Shown here: piece after piece, positions 15,552 to 23,627 of the stretch
How the letters are laid out: each line of letters opens with the position of its first letter
Numbering within the stretch: the stretch's first letter is position 1
Assembly: GCA_029260735.1 (NCBI GenBank)
Contig: JAJDCR010000108.1
Coordinates: 1 to 44,969 of the forward strand
Reading direction: 5' to 3'
Source: Planctomycetota bacterium
Lineage (GTDB): Bacteria; Planctomycetota; Uabimicrobiia; Uabimicrobiales; Uabimicrobiaceae
DNA: 44,969 bases
The notes under the pieces: model-generated
Databases searched by the model: none
What the model saw: only the letters and a program-made list of their open reading frames with translations
What the model was told of the DNA's origin: nothing
Made by a program: the position numbers and the translations under genes

Positions 15552-18323
15552 CTACTCTCCTTGCTCAGATTTATGTATGTGTTGGTTATTTTTGGGATCA
15601 TTTTTGCTTTTATTTTTGGAGGGCGATTCTTTTTCGGAATGATTTACCTCATTACTAGAAATCATAGGTATTTTCTTTTTAAAAGAACCACAGCGGTACA
15701 TCTCACTTCCAAAAAAAGGATTTCGTATTCTTTTCTCGGTCTGTAGCCAAGAACCACCTAAGTCATTGCGGTACATGGAACAATACCCTATTTTTAGAGT
15801 TTCAGGATACATATGTCCAAAATCCTTCACGTACTCGATGAGAGTAGAAGATATGTCTAAATAATCTCGACGCAATTGCTTCAAGTCATTTCCCTGCATG
15901 GCTGCGAGAAGCCGTTTTAAAGTGCCCAAATGGCGAGACATAGTGTCCCGGGCTTTCGGATCAGAGATCGCTTTCTCGGATTGAATTTGTTCTATGGCCA
16001 GGAGAATAGCATCTCTTTGCACCTGAACCCCTTCTACTTGATCTAAAGACATAAGCTCTCCCATTTTGAGATAGGCCGCTAAGATAGTCTTACTTTGTGT
16101 ATGGTAACTAGCCGTTGCCTGCCAGTAGTTTCCTGTCTGAAATACGGCTGAACCAATGTGCTGAGAAGGGAGGACGGGATGATTTCTTTTGATCTCTCCA
16201 CAGAAAAGCATTTCCTCGCCAAAATAAGGGTTAGCGATTTTTTCGCTACGCTGCCACCAATCTCCTCCCTTACTATCGTTGGCCATAGGACAATAGGCTT
16301 GGTAGATAGTCCCATTCAAACCATGACCAAAGTTATCCAAATAAGAGCTGATCGCTTTGCTTAAAGAATCCAACCCCTGACGAATTTGTTCGATGTTTTG
16401 CCCTTTATGCAATTGATGGAAATTTTCTCTAATATTGGCTAAAATCTCCTGGAGTTCTCGGCGAGAAACAGGGGGAAGAGGAGAAGATTCGAGAGAAATC
16501 TCCTCTATCGATTTTAGAGCTTGCCCAATATGAACCATGATATTTTTATCATTGTCTTGAGACAAGTCTTTTACTATGCTTAAGTAAGCTTCTAAAACAG
16601 AAGTCATTTTATTATGGTAAGGAGAATTGGCGATAGCAAAAGGAGCCACTTGATTTGGAGTAGACTTTTCTTTTCCCTTTTCTTCCTCTGACTCCACTTT
16701 AATAGGGTTCATCATGCTAGGTTTGGCGACAATTTGTAAGGCGGAATCGATTTTAAAAGCCCCTTGGGTGACAACTCTTTCTCCTTCTTCTAGCCCAGAG
16801 AGAACAATATAGTAGTCACCGGCTCGTTGTCCTAAGACAACTTCTTTTCCTTCATAGCGGAGCTTTTTTCCTATTTTTTTCCCTTCATCGTCATAGATAG
16901 GTTTCTCTTCTTCGACATAAACAACCGCTCTTTTTCCTGTGATCAAAGGAGCACTACGAGGAATCGCTAAAACTCGATCTCGAAGAGCATTTGCTTCTGT
17001 AAAGTTTAGTTTTTGAGAAAAAACAAGGGGCCGTTGGCAAAGTACTTTCGAGTCGATTCCCAGATAACTATTACACTCCCCGGGCTCATCTACAATGACT
17101 TCTGGATGGATAGGGCAAATCCACTTTCCTTCCAAATGCTCATCAATCACTTTTCCTCCCTCCGCTACATTCACTTTTAGAGTCGCTCGAACAAACATCC
17201 CAGGTCTCAAGTGTCCTTTGGAATTCGGAGCGTTCACTCTCAACTTAATCGTTCGGGTCATTTCATTTAAGAAAGGGTCAATAAAAGCAATGCGCCCCTG
17301 AAAAGACTTTCCCGGGTAAGCCTCTGTGGCAAAGCTAACTTTTTGGGCATAGCGAATCCAAGACATGTCCGACTCGTAAGCATCCAGCTTCACCCAAACG
17401 TGAGAAAGATCGGCAATCCGATAAATGGACATCCCTCGGCCATGCCATTCCCCCTCATTCACGAGTTTGTCAATGACAGTGCCACTAACGGGCGCGTAAA
17501 TAATGGTTGTTTGGTCTGGTTTATTCTCTTTTTCCAATTTTTCAATTTGCCCCTTGGTCATCCCTAAATCAAGAAGCTTTCTTTGAGCGGCCTTGATGTT
17601 TTGGGAAAAACTACGGCTGACAAGAGAGTTTTCTTCTTGGGCATTTTTCCAGCTATTATAGGCCGATAAATACTCTCCCTGGGCTCCAATCAAGTCGGGA
17701 CTGTATACTTCTAAGAGAGGGTCTCCTTTTTTTACCCAAGCTCCCGTGAAGGAAACAAACATTTTTTCTAAACGACTTCGCCCAGGAGTCCAAAGACTAA
17801 TATTTGCAACACGAGTTTCATCATAGTCTACTTTACCCACCATAGATATACTATGAATGAGTTTGCGATAAAGAACGGGCTCTGTCTTTACCTCGGCGAG
17901 CTTTTGGGCTCTTTCAGAAAGGAAGAGAACCGCTCCCTCTTCATTTTCGTCTCCCCCTCCTTCGTATACAGGAATTAAATCCATAAAACAGAGAGGGCAT
18001 TTTCCTTCCCCTGGCTGCTGAATTTGGGGATGCATCGAACAACTCCAGAATTTGATTTTTTTTTCTGAAGCTTTTGTTCCTTCTTTCTGGTGATTCATTG
18101 GTTTATTCTCAGGAAACTTTGTCCCGATCCAAAAAGTAAGAAGTAAGATAGGGAGAGTAAAGAGGCCCCACCACATGAGTTTTCGACTAACAAGTTGTGC
18201 TATCTTTTGCTTATACAATCTCTGCTCTTGCTCTGTTGCATCTGGCGATAGAGATCCTATTCCCACCCACTGGGAGATGGCTTTCTGGATTTGAGGAGTT
18301 TTCTTTTGATTTTCTAGGTCCAT
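15552..18323 (-). CDS. cusB: CusB-family efflux adaptor with HMBDs and two DUF3347-like domains
   Basis: This periplasmic adaptor (923 aa, roughly twice a normal CusB) links pump and outer-membrane channel. An N-terminal membrane anchor (about 49-68) is followed by a heavy-metal-binding domain (CSMHP...CPLCFMDL, 92-119) and the usual barrel-sandwich, hairpin and beta-barrel region (about 140-395). A second, degenerate CPIHPEV module (403-435) sits inside the adaptor, followed by the membrane-proximal domain to about 535. The C-terminus has two helical DUF3347-like repeats (about 565-712 and 735-885), each ending in YC(P/S)M...GG.W...I.NP(Y/F)FG.EM..CG, a likely copper site. It is the first gene of the operon, with AGGA before the ATG and a sigma-54 element upstream. 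Confidence 0.9.
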   Translation of the reverse strand: MDLENQKKTPQIQKAISQWVGIGSLSPDATEQEQRLYKQKIAQLVSRKLMWWGLFTLPILLLTFWIGTKFPENKPMNHQKEGTKASEKKIKFWSCSMHPQIQQPGEGKCPLCFMDLIPVYEGGGDENEEGAVLFLSERAQKLAEVKTEPVLYRKLIHSISMVGKVDYDETRVANISLWTPGRSRLEKMFVSFTGAWVKKGDPLLEVYSPDLIGAQGEYLSAYNSWKNAQEENSLVSRSFSQNIKAAQRKLLDLGMTKGQIEKLEKENKPDQTTIIYAPVSGTVIDKLVNEGEWHGRGMSIYRIADLSHVWVKLDAYESDMSWIRYAQKVSFATEAYPGKSFQGRIAFIDPFLNEMTRTIKLRVNAPNSKGHLRPGMFVRATLKVNVAEGGKVIDEHLEGKWICPIHPEVIVDEPGECNSYLGIDSKVLCQRPLVFSQKLNFTEANALRDRVLAIPRSAPLITGKRAVVYVEEEKPIYDDEGKKIGKKLRYEGKEVVLGQRAGDYYIVLSGLEEGERVVTQGAFKIDSALQIVAKPSMMNPIKVESEEEKGKEKSTPNQVAPFAIANSPYHNKMTSVLEAYLSIVKDLSQDNDKNIMVHIGQALKSIEEISLESSPLPPVSRRELQEILANIRENFHQLHKGQNIEQIRQGLDSLSKAISSYLDNFGHGLNGTIYQAYCPMANDSKGGDWWQRSEKIANPYFGEEMLFCGEIKRNHPVLPSQHIGSAVFQTGNYWQATASYHTQSKTILAAYLKMGELMSLDQVEGVQVQRDAILLAIEQIQSEKAISDPKARDTMSRHLGTLKRLLAAMQGNDLKQLRRDYLDISSTLIEYVKDFGHMYPETLKIGYCSMYRNDLGGSWLQTEKRIRNPFFGSEMYRCGSFKKKIPMISSNEVNHSEKESPSKNKSKNDPKNNQHIHKSEQGE

Positions 18324-18404
18324 TTTAGTTTCCTAATTTACGAGTTGTTTCAAAATGAACTTGGGTTAGTATTCATTTGTAATTTATGATTTCTAAATAT
18401 ACTA

Positions 18405-18420
18405 AGCAAATAGTATTCCA
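18405..18420 (-). promoter_or_regulatory. sigma-54 promoter for the efflux operon
   Basis: Read on the minus strand the sequence is TGGAATACTATTTGCT. GG and GC are separated by exactly 10 nt and TTGC matches the -12 box. It lies about 80 bp upstream of the adaptor ATG, predicting a start near 18394. The divergent NtrC-type activator makes it plausible. Confidence 0.65.
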
Positions 18421-18590
18421 CTATTTTTGTAATAGTTCCACTGTATTTTTCCTATGTTTCTCAGTGGGGATTCCTGTATAACGGACTTTTGAGTGGTAAA
18501 TTTCTTTCCACCCCAGGATAGAGAGAAGAGAATTAGAGGGAGAAAGAGATGGTAAATTTCTTTTCAGGTGGAAAGTTTTTTTCCACTTTG
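18414..18590. promoter_or_regulatory. cluster of TTCCAC/GTGGAA boxes, candidate activator sites
   Basis: TTCCAC appears near 18416, 18436, 18506 and 18582, and its inverse GTGGAA near 18569. The last two form the palindrome GTGGAAA-N5-TTTCCAC. A longer direct repeat (TGGTAAATTTCTTT) starts near 18494 and 18550. The sites at 18494-18590 lie 75-180 bp upstream of the sigma-54 element, the usual range for enhancer-binding proteins. That the NtrC-type regulator binds them is inference. Confidence 0.5.
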
Positions 18591-18639
18591 TATGTATAGA
18601 AATGTCTTCTCAAATACGTACATCCCCTTCTTGTTCACG

Positions 18640-18813
18640 ATGTTCCCTGGAGGGCGAGGCTTATCTGAAACCATTTTTGAAAAAGATTATCTAAAACCGT
18701 TCTAAGCACCATGTTCACTGGAGGGTGAGGCTCCTGCCGAACAGGGGATGTGATCAGCTCCTGATATTTTTATCTTGGCACAACCCCGGCGCGGCAGGAG
18801 CCTTGCCCTCCAC
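18640..18813. repeat. direct and inverted GC-rich intergenic repeats
   Basis: Two direct copies of a 'GTTC(C/A)CTGGAGGG(C/T)GAGGCT' unit lie at 18642-18661 and 18713-18732. They are each adjacent to a TTATCT(G/A)AAACC repeat (18661-18672 and 18687-18698). An inverted copy lies at 18793-18812, pairing with 18719-18738 at 18 of 20 positions. The GC-rich composition contrasts with the surroundings. It is probably a REP-type element in the divergent promoter region and may fold in the kinase mRNA leader. Confidence 0.65.
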
Positions 18814-18929
18814 CCTCGCACCGTATTTAGGGCCGCTTTAAATACCGTGCTTACTAAGGAACATTTTTTGCTAATACAAAACCACAGAAAAAGAAAAAAT
18901 CATCATCGAAAACAAATCAGGGATCAAAA

Positions 18930-20720
18930 ATGTCAAAAAAAAATAGATTCTCTCTTTTGGGAAAATTGGGAAGGAAAATTTTTTGGGCTTTCGGAGTAAC
19001 TATTTCGTGCTCCCTTATTATTATGATTGCCCAAGGACTCCACTGCTCTCATCGAGCGGTTTTAAAGTCGGCTCATGAGTATTTAGATTCAGTTGTGGAT
19101 TGCAAAAAAGAACATCTGGAATTTTGGTTCCAAGAACGCTCAGAAGATATAGCCCTGCTAGGTCAAACAGGCTGCTTGACTTCTTGCTCTTGTCGTTCTT
19201 CTTCTCTTGATAAAAAAAGCAATAGAGAATTGTTTTCTGTTTGCAATATTATCCCCAATGTTTATAGACGTTCTCCGGCTTACGAGGGAATCTATATTTT
19301 TGATAAAGAGGGAAAAAAACTATCTTCTTATGGATCTCCTCTAGAAAAAGAGGAAAACTTTATCGACATGCCACTTATACAAAGTGCTTTTGAAAGTGAG
19401 AATCCTGTTTTTGGTTCGATTTATCTCGACGAAAACTCTTCTCTAACCATGATGGCCGCCTATCGTATCTTGGGCTCTGATCATTTACCTTCTCAAGTTC
19501 TCGTTGCAAAATTGAATATAAAAGAATCCTTTGAGAAATTAATTCAACATAATATTGGGCTCGGGCATTCTGGTCAAATTTATATTGAGGATTCTCAAGG
19601 TAGAGAAATTATATCCTACAAAAAGAGTAAACAAAAAAACTCAAATCAAAAAATGATACGCTCGCAGCTTTCTTTGGAGCCTTTTGGCATAGTAATAGTA
19701 GCAGAAGTTGCTTGGAAAGAAGCGATGGCAGAGCTTTTTATATTTTCGGAGTTTGCTCTTGTTACTGCTGGTGTTACTTTACTGCTAATGTTTTTCATTA
19801 CCTTGTTCATGTCCCGAAAAATTGTCGAGCCTATTTTAGATATAACTCTGTCTTCTCGCCGTGTCGCTTTGGGGGATTTTGAACAACAAGTGGAGTACAA
19901 TGATGACGATGAAATTGGTATGCTTGCTCAAAATTTTAACAACATGGTAAAACAGTTGGCCACTAGCCGAGATGAAAGAGAAGAAAAACACCAACAGTTG
20001 CAAAAGTCATATCGCAAGCAAGAAAAAATGCAAGAAGAGCTAGGTAAAGTAGAAGCCTTGGCTGCAACAGGTCGAATGGCGGCCAACATTGTTCACGAGG
20101 TTCGCAATCCTCTTTCTTCTATCAAAATGAATTTGCAAATTTTAACTCGTCGTTTGTCTGAAGAAGAGAAGTATAAAGAGCATGGAAATATTGCTCTAGA
20201 ACAAACTCAACACATGGAAAGTATGTTGAACGAACTTTTAAACTTTGCCCGCCCTGTTGAGCTCCACAAGAAGACTGTTGATTTTCTGGATGTCTTGGAA
20301 AACTCGATCGATATCATCCACGGCAAGTTGGTTCAACTCGACGTTAAAGTAAAGTATCCAGAGCATTCTATGAACGTAACTTGCGACCAAGATCGCTTAC
20401 AGCAAGTATTAAGTAATATTATACTAAACGGAGCCCAAGCTTCTTTGCCGGGGCAAGAAATTAAGATAAATTTTTTCTACGACCAAGAACAAAGTAAAAT
20501 GATTACAATTATCCAAGATAAGGGCAAAGGTATCTCTCCCGATGATTTAGAAAATATCTACGAACCTTTTTTTACTTTACGGGAAGGCGGTACAGGATTA
20601 GGACTAAGTCACGCCAGAAAGCTTGTTCTTCTTCATGGGGGAAATATGAAAACTCAGAGTGAACTGAAAAAAGGCACCATAGTTACGATTAGCTTACCCC
20701 AGGCCAAGGAAAAACTATGA
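18930..20720 (+). CDS. sensor histidine kinase with Cache-like periplasmic domain
   Basis: This 596-aa inner-membrane kinase has TM1 (about 17-36), a periplasmic Cache-like domain (GIYIFDKEGKKLSSYG, then a second half GQIYIEDSQGREI), TM2 (about 269-293), HAMP (about 293-345), a short coiled coil, HisKA with His389 in the motif IVHEVRNPLSS, and HATPase with its N box near Asn500 and GTGLGLS. The periplasmic part contains a Cys cluster (Cys82, 86, 88 and 105), which could sense Cu/Ag. It overlaps the response-regulator gene by ATGA and is divergent from the efflux operon, so it very probably controls it. AGGGATCAAAA precedes the ATG. Confidence 0.92.
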   Translation: MSKKNRFSLLGKLGRKIFWAFGVTISCSLIIMIAQGLHCSHRAVLKSAHEYLDSVVDCKKEHLEFWFQERSEDIALLGQTGCLTSCSCRSSSLDKKSNRELFSVCNIIPNVYRRSPAYEGIYIFDKEGKKLSSYGSPLEKEENFIDMPLIQSAFESENPVFGSIYLDENSSLTMMAAYRILGSDHLPSQVLVAKLNIKESFEKLIQHNIGLGHSGQIYIEDSQGREIISYKKSKQKNSNQKMIRSQLSLEPFGIVIVAEVAWKEAMAELFIFSEFALVTAGVTLLLMFFITLFMSRKIVEPILDITLSSRRVALGDFEQQVEYNDDDEIGMLAQNFNNMVKQLATSRDEREEKHQQLQKSYRKQEKMQEELGKVEALAATGRMAANIVHEVRNPLSSIKMNLQILTRRLSEEEKYKEHGNIALEQTQHMESMLNELLNFARPVELHKKTVDFLDVLENSIDIIHGKLVQLDVKVKYPEHSMNVTCDQDRLQQVLSNIILNGAQASLPGQEIKINFFYDQEQSKMITIIQDKGKGISPDDLENIYEPFFTLREGGTGLGLSHARKLVLLHGGNMKTQSELKKGTIVTISLPQAKEKL

Positions 20721-22039
20721 AAATCTTAGTGATAGATGACGAACCTAGTATTTGCAAAACGCTATCCCTGTATTTTGAGAGCAAACACGAAGTTCTTACC
20801 TCAAGCTCATTGGAAGAGGGAGAAAATACCCTGGAGCATTTTCAGCCCGACTTATTACTCTTAGATTTGCGCCTACCCGATGGGAGTGCCCTCCAGTTAC
20901 TCGAAAAAATGAGGAATGCAGGAGATAGCCGCCCTGTTATCATCATTACAGGCCACTCTGATATGGAAAGTCCGATCCAAGCTATGCGACTGGGAGCGAC
21001 CGACTATATTCGTAAACCTTTGGATATCGAAGAAATAGAAGTCGCCCTAACCCGTGTTCAAAGCTCGATAATACAACCAAAAGATATGCACGATATATCC
21101 TCAGAAGTATTCTCTACGGAAAAAAATAGAATTATTGGGCATAGTAGAGCCATCACGGAAGTTTTAAAGCAAATTGGTTTGGTTAGCCAAGAAAAAATAA
21201 CAGTTCTGATCACAGGAGAAAGTGGAACCGGAAAAGAGCTCGTCGCTCGTGCTGTTCATTCCTATTCCAATCCCGAAAAACCTTTTGTTGCCGTAAACTG
21301 CCCTGCTCTTGTTCACAATCTCTTTGAAAGTGAACTCTTTGGCCATGAAAAAGGCTCTTATACAGGTGCTCAAAGTAAAAGAATAGGTCGAATGGAAACC
21401 GCCGGTGCGGGAACCCTTTTCTTGGATGAAATCAGTGAGCTACCCGATGATCTCCAAACAAAACTCCTCAGAGTTCTCCAAGAGAGAGAGTTTGAGAGAG
21501 TGGGAGGAAATAAGCGCATACCTTTGAAGGCCCGAGTGATCAGTGCCTCTAATAAAAACTTGCTTCAGATGGTGAGAAAAAAACAATTCCGAGAAGATTT
21601 ATACTACCGTCTTTGCATCAATAATATCCACGTGGCCTCCTTAAGAGAACGCTCCGAAGATATACCAGAGCTAGTAGATTATCTATTGCAACAAATCAAC
21701 CATGTCTTACATAAGAAAATAAAAAAAGTTCCCGAAGATGTTTTAAAAAGCTTGCAAAAGTACTCTTGGCCAGGAAATGTCAGAGAGCTAAAAAATGTCC
21801 TAATGCGTTCGGCTCTTTTGTGCACAGGCAACGTTTTTCATCTTGCCCCTAATTCTTTAATTACCGAGGTGGTTTCTTCTGAGAAAGAGGAAATCACTTC
21901 CCTTGCCGAAATGGAAAAAAGACATATTCAGAAAATATTAAATCACACTCACAATAATATTAGCCAAGCCAGTAAAATTTTAGGGATTTCCCGTCCGACA
22001 TTGCGCAAAAAAATTAACGACTATGGATTATCGAAATAA
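20717..22039 (+). CDS. NtrC-family sigma-54-dependent response regulator
   Basis: This 440-aa protein has a receiver domain with Asp7/Asp8, phosphoacceptor Asp50, Thr78 and Lys100. The AAA+ domain has Walker A GESGTGKE (167-174), Walker B TLFLDE (233-238), and a sigma-54-contact loop that reads GSYTGA (213-218) instead of the canonical GAFTGA. The C-terminus is a Fis-type HTH (NISQASKILGISRPTLRKKI). It would be phosphorylated by the upstream kinase and then activate sigma-54 promoters. Both the efflux operon and the lipoprotein gene downstream have matching -24/-12 elements. Start and kinase stop overlap as ATGA. Confidence 0.94.
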   Translation: MKILVIDDEPSICKTLSLYFESKHEVLTSSSLEEGENTLEHFQPDLLLLDLRLPDGSALQLLEKMRNAGDSRPVIIITGHSDMESPIQAMRLGATDYIRKPLDIEEIEVALTRVQSSIIQPKDMHDISSEVFSTEKNRIIGHSRAITEVLKQIGLVSQEKITVLITGESGTGKELVARAVHSYSNPEKPFVAVNCPALVHNLFESELFGHEKGSYTGAQSKRIGRMETAGAGTLFLDEISELPDDLQTKLLRVLQEREFERVGGNKRIPLKARVISASNKNLLQMVRKKQFREDLYYRLCINNIHVASLRERSEDIPELVDYLLQQINHVLHKKIKKVPEDVLKSLQKYSWPGNVRELKNVLMRSALLCTGNVFHLAPNSLITEVVSSEKEEITSLAEMEKRHIQKILNHTHNNISQASKILGISRPTLRKKINDYGLSK

Positions 22040-22062
22040 CTTTCAGAAGTAGAGATTAGCTA

Positions 22063-22078
22063 TGGCATAATTTTCGCT
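22063..22078 (+). promoter_or_regulatory. sigma-54 promoter for CxxC lipoprotein
   Basis: TGGCATAATTTTCGCT has a perfect TGGCA -24 box, 10 nt between GG and GC, and an imperfect -12 (TCGC instead of TTGC). The predicted start is near 22090, 67 nt before the ATG at 22157. Confidence 0.5.
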
Positions 22079-22156
22079 ATACCAAAAAATATGGATCCAT
22101 AACCTATGTAATAAGGTAAAGGTAAAGATAAAAAAGAAAAATGAAAGGGAATAGAA

Positions 22157-22453
22157 ATGCAAAACAAAAAACTTTTCAAGATCTTGATTTTGCTTTGTGT
22201 GATAGTAAGTGTTGTTATTACAGGTTGCCAAACTCCAGGAAAGGTAGTATCTGAAGAAGTTAGTCCTGTATGCCCCACTTGTAAAACTACCCTAAAAACA
22301 AGTGCTATTAAAAATATTAACTATAGCCAACATGTTTGTCCTTCTTGCAGACAGACACATATTCCGGGCCCTGACAATGACGGGTCAATAATTCATGTTT
22401 GTGATAAGTGCAAAAAAGGTGTTAGTAAATGCCCTCAGTGTGCCAGGAAATAA
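22157..22453 (+). CDS. small lipoprotein with four CxxC pairs
   Basis: This 98-aa protein has a lipobox VITGC that puts the lipidated Cys at 24. The mature part has four CxxC pairs (39/42, 61/64, 82/85, 92/95; CPTC, CPSC, CDKC, CPQC), enough for two zinc-ribbon-like or Cu/Ag-binding sites in the envelope. AAGGGAATAGAA precedes the ATG. The gene follows the two-component genes and has its own sigma-54-like element, so it probably belongs to the metal response as a periplasmic metal scavenger. I know no named family, and the function is inferred. Confidence 0.75.
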   Translation: MQNKKLFKILILLCVIVSVVITGCQTPGKVVSEEVSPVCPTCKTTLKTSAIKNINYSQHVCPSCRQTHIPGPDNDGSIIHVCDKCKKGVSKCPQCARK

Positions 22454-22464
22454 ATTTCTTTTAA

Positions 22465-22494
22465 GTGGGTTATTAAATTTTTTTGATAACCCAC
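22465..22494 (+). terminator. hairpin after CxxC lipoprotein gene
   Basis: GTGGGTTAT (22465-22473) pairs with ATAACCCAC (22486-22494) over a T-rich 12-nt loop just after the stop codon. There is no downstream T-run, so it may be a weak terminator or stability element. Confidence 0.45.
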
Positions 22495-22540
22495 CAAGTA
22501 GAGAAATACTAGGAAGACTAGGGGGAAGATTTGAAGATTT

Positions 22541-22556
22541 GTGCCAGACGTTCTAA
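22541..22556. repeat. partial copy of the intergenic 24-bp repeat
   Basis: TGTGCCAGACGTTCTA resembles the inverse of the 24-bp repeat found at 24823, 37104 and 37157 (TATGCCAGACGTAATTCTAG), lacking two or three internal bases. Confidence 0.4.
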
Positions 22557-22631
22557 AAGTGAATAAAAGAAAGGATTTGAAAAGACACTGATCCTGAAGA
22601 CACGGATCCTGAGAGTAAATCAAGAATTTAA

Positions 22632-22660
22632 TTGACAATAATCAATGCAACAGTTAAAGT
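22632..22660 (+). promoter_or_regulatory. sigma-70-type promoter for PEP-CTERM gene
   Basis: TTGACA (22632-22637) is followed after 17 nt by TAAAGT (22655-22660), a good -35 with a fair -10, about 70 nt upstream of the ATG at 22730. Confidence 0.5.
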
Positions 22661-22729
22661 AGTTTAAGTATATTTCGAGACTGTAAAACTATCAATGATT
22701 ATAGATCAGATTAGAAAAGGAGTAGGGCA

Positions 22730-23377
22730 ATGAATACAAAATTTGCAACATTTTTGATGGTATTAGCTTTGACGATTTGTTCCCAAGGTCAGGCTTATAC
22801 AATTTCCAGCTTTGGTGAAAGCAATTTCCAAGGTATAAGCCCTAGTCAGCTTGCTGCTTTTGATGCCATCGTTGGAGTGACGGGTTATTTGATTGAGGAT
22901 TTCGAGGATTCCACTCCTGTTGAAGGTTTCACCTTTCAAACGGGAAGTCATGCCAATCTTGGTGCAAGTGTACGATCAGATTTTCCCGAAGCAATATGGG
23001 ATGGACAGTTTGTTGGTAATGATAATGTGGCACTAGGCCCCATTGTTATGGGATATGCTCCAGGAACTAGTTCCATTGGATTTGGTCTTGGAGATGTTGA
23101 ATCCGTTGTTTCAATTGTAGTCAACGGAAGCACCTTGATCAGCGATCTTCGAAACTTGCCTAACTACCAACGAGTGAGAGATAACGCCCGCGAGGTTTAT
23201 GTTCGGATCGATGCTGAGATTGGCGACGCAGCCATCACAGAAGTTAGCTTCGTTGGCTCCACTGGAGACTTTGTGTTTGTTGATCGTGTTGCCCTCAACA
23301 CCACTGGAGTTCCTGAGCCAAGCAGTTTCTTACTCTGCCTTCTGGGACTGGCTGTCCTAAAGATTCGTCGAAGTTAG
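22730..23377 (+). CDS. PEP-CTERM sorting-signal protein
   Basis: This 215-aa secreted protein has a signal peptide (FATFLMVLALTICSQGQA) and a beta-rich body. The C-terminus is VPEPSSFLLCLLGLAVLKIR plus RS, the classic PEP-CTERM signal for exosortase-dependent sorting. Blocks IEDFEDS, DVESVVSIVVNG, LISDLRN and REVYVRID align with the protein at 3337-3990, so the two are paralogues. AAGGAG lies upstream of the ATG at a good distance. Its position next to the metal-response genes may be accidental. Surface or matrix role is inferred from the sorting signal. Confidence 0.88.
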   Translation: MNTKFATFLMVLALTICSQGQAYTISSFGESNFQGISPSQLAAFDAIVGVTGYLIEDFEDSTPVEGFTFQTGSHANLGASVRSDFPEAIWDGQFVGNDNVALGPIVMGYAPGTSSIGFGLGDVESVVSIVVNGSTLISDLRNLPNYQRVRDNAREVYVRIDAEIGDAAITEVSFVGSTGDFVFVDRVALNTTGVPEPSSFLLCLLGLAVLKIRRS

Positions 23378-23395
23378 AGAACTTCTCTAGTTTTT
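23375..23395 (+). terminator. weak terminator hairpin
   Basis: TAGAG (23375-23379) pairs with CTCTA (23385-23389), followed by a T-run (23391-23395), overlapping the PEP-CTERM stop codon. A second hairpin (23453-23460 with 23468-23475) lies further downstream. Confidence 0.4.
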
Positions 23396-23627
23396 CTGCC
23401 ACTGGCCTAACTTTAGCAGTAGTGAGTCTCAGGAATAAGATGACAACTTCGCAGGCTACGATTTTTGCGTAGCCTTCCTGCACCTTCTTCATAAAACCCA
23501 TTTCTACCATCCAGAGTTAATCAGATTTTAATTGCTTTTCTTGCAAGTGGAAGGAAACACTCTTATTGTCTCGACATAGCCTTCTTCTCCTGCATACCAA
23601 AGCCAGCACAGACATTCATTACACTCC

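Noticed and set aside
15196..15642. 148-codon ORF antisense to the pump/adaptor junction
   Set aside because: Shadow of cusA and cusB, both strongly supported.
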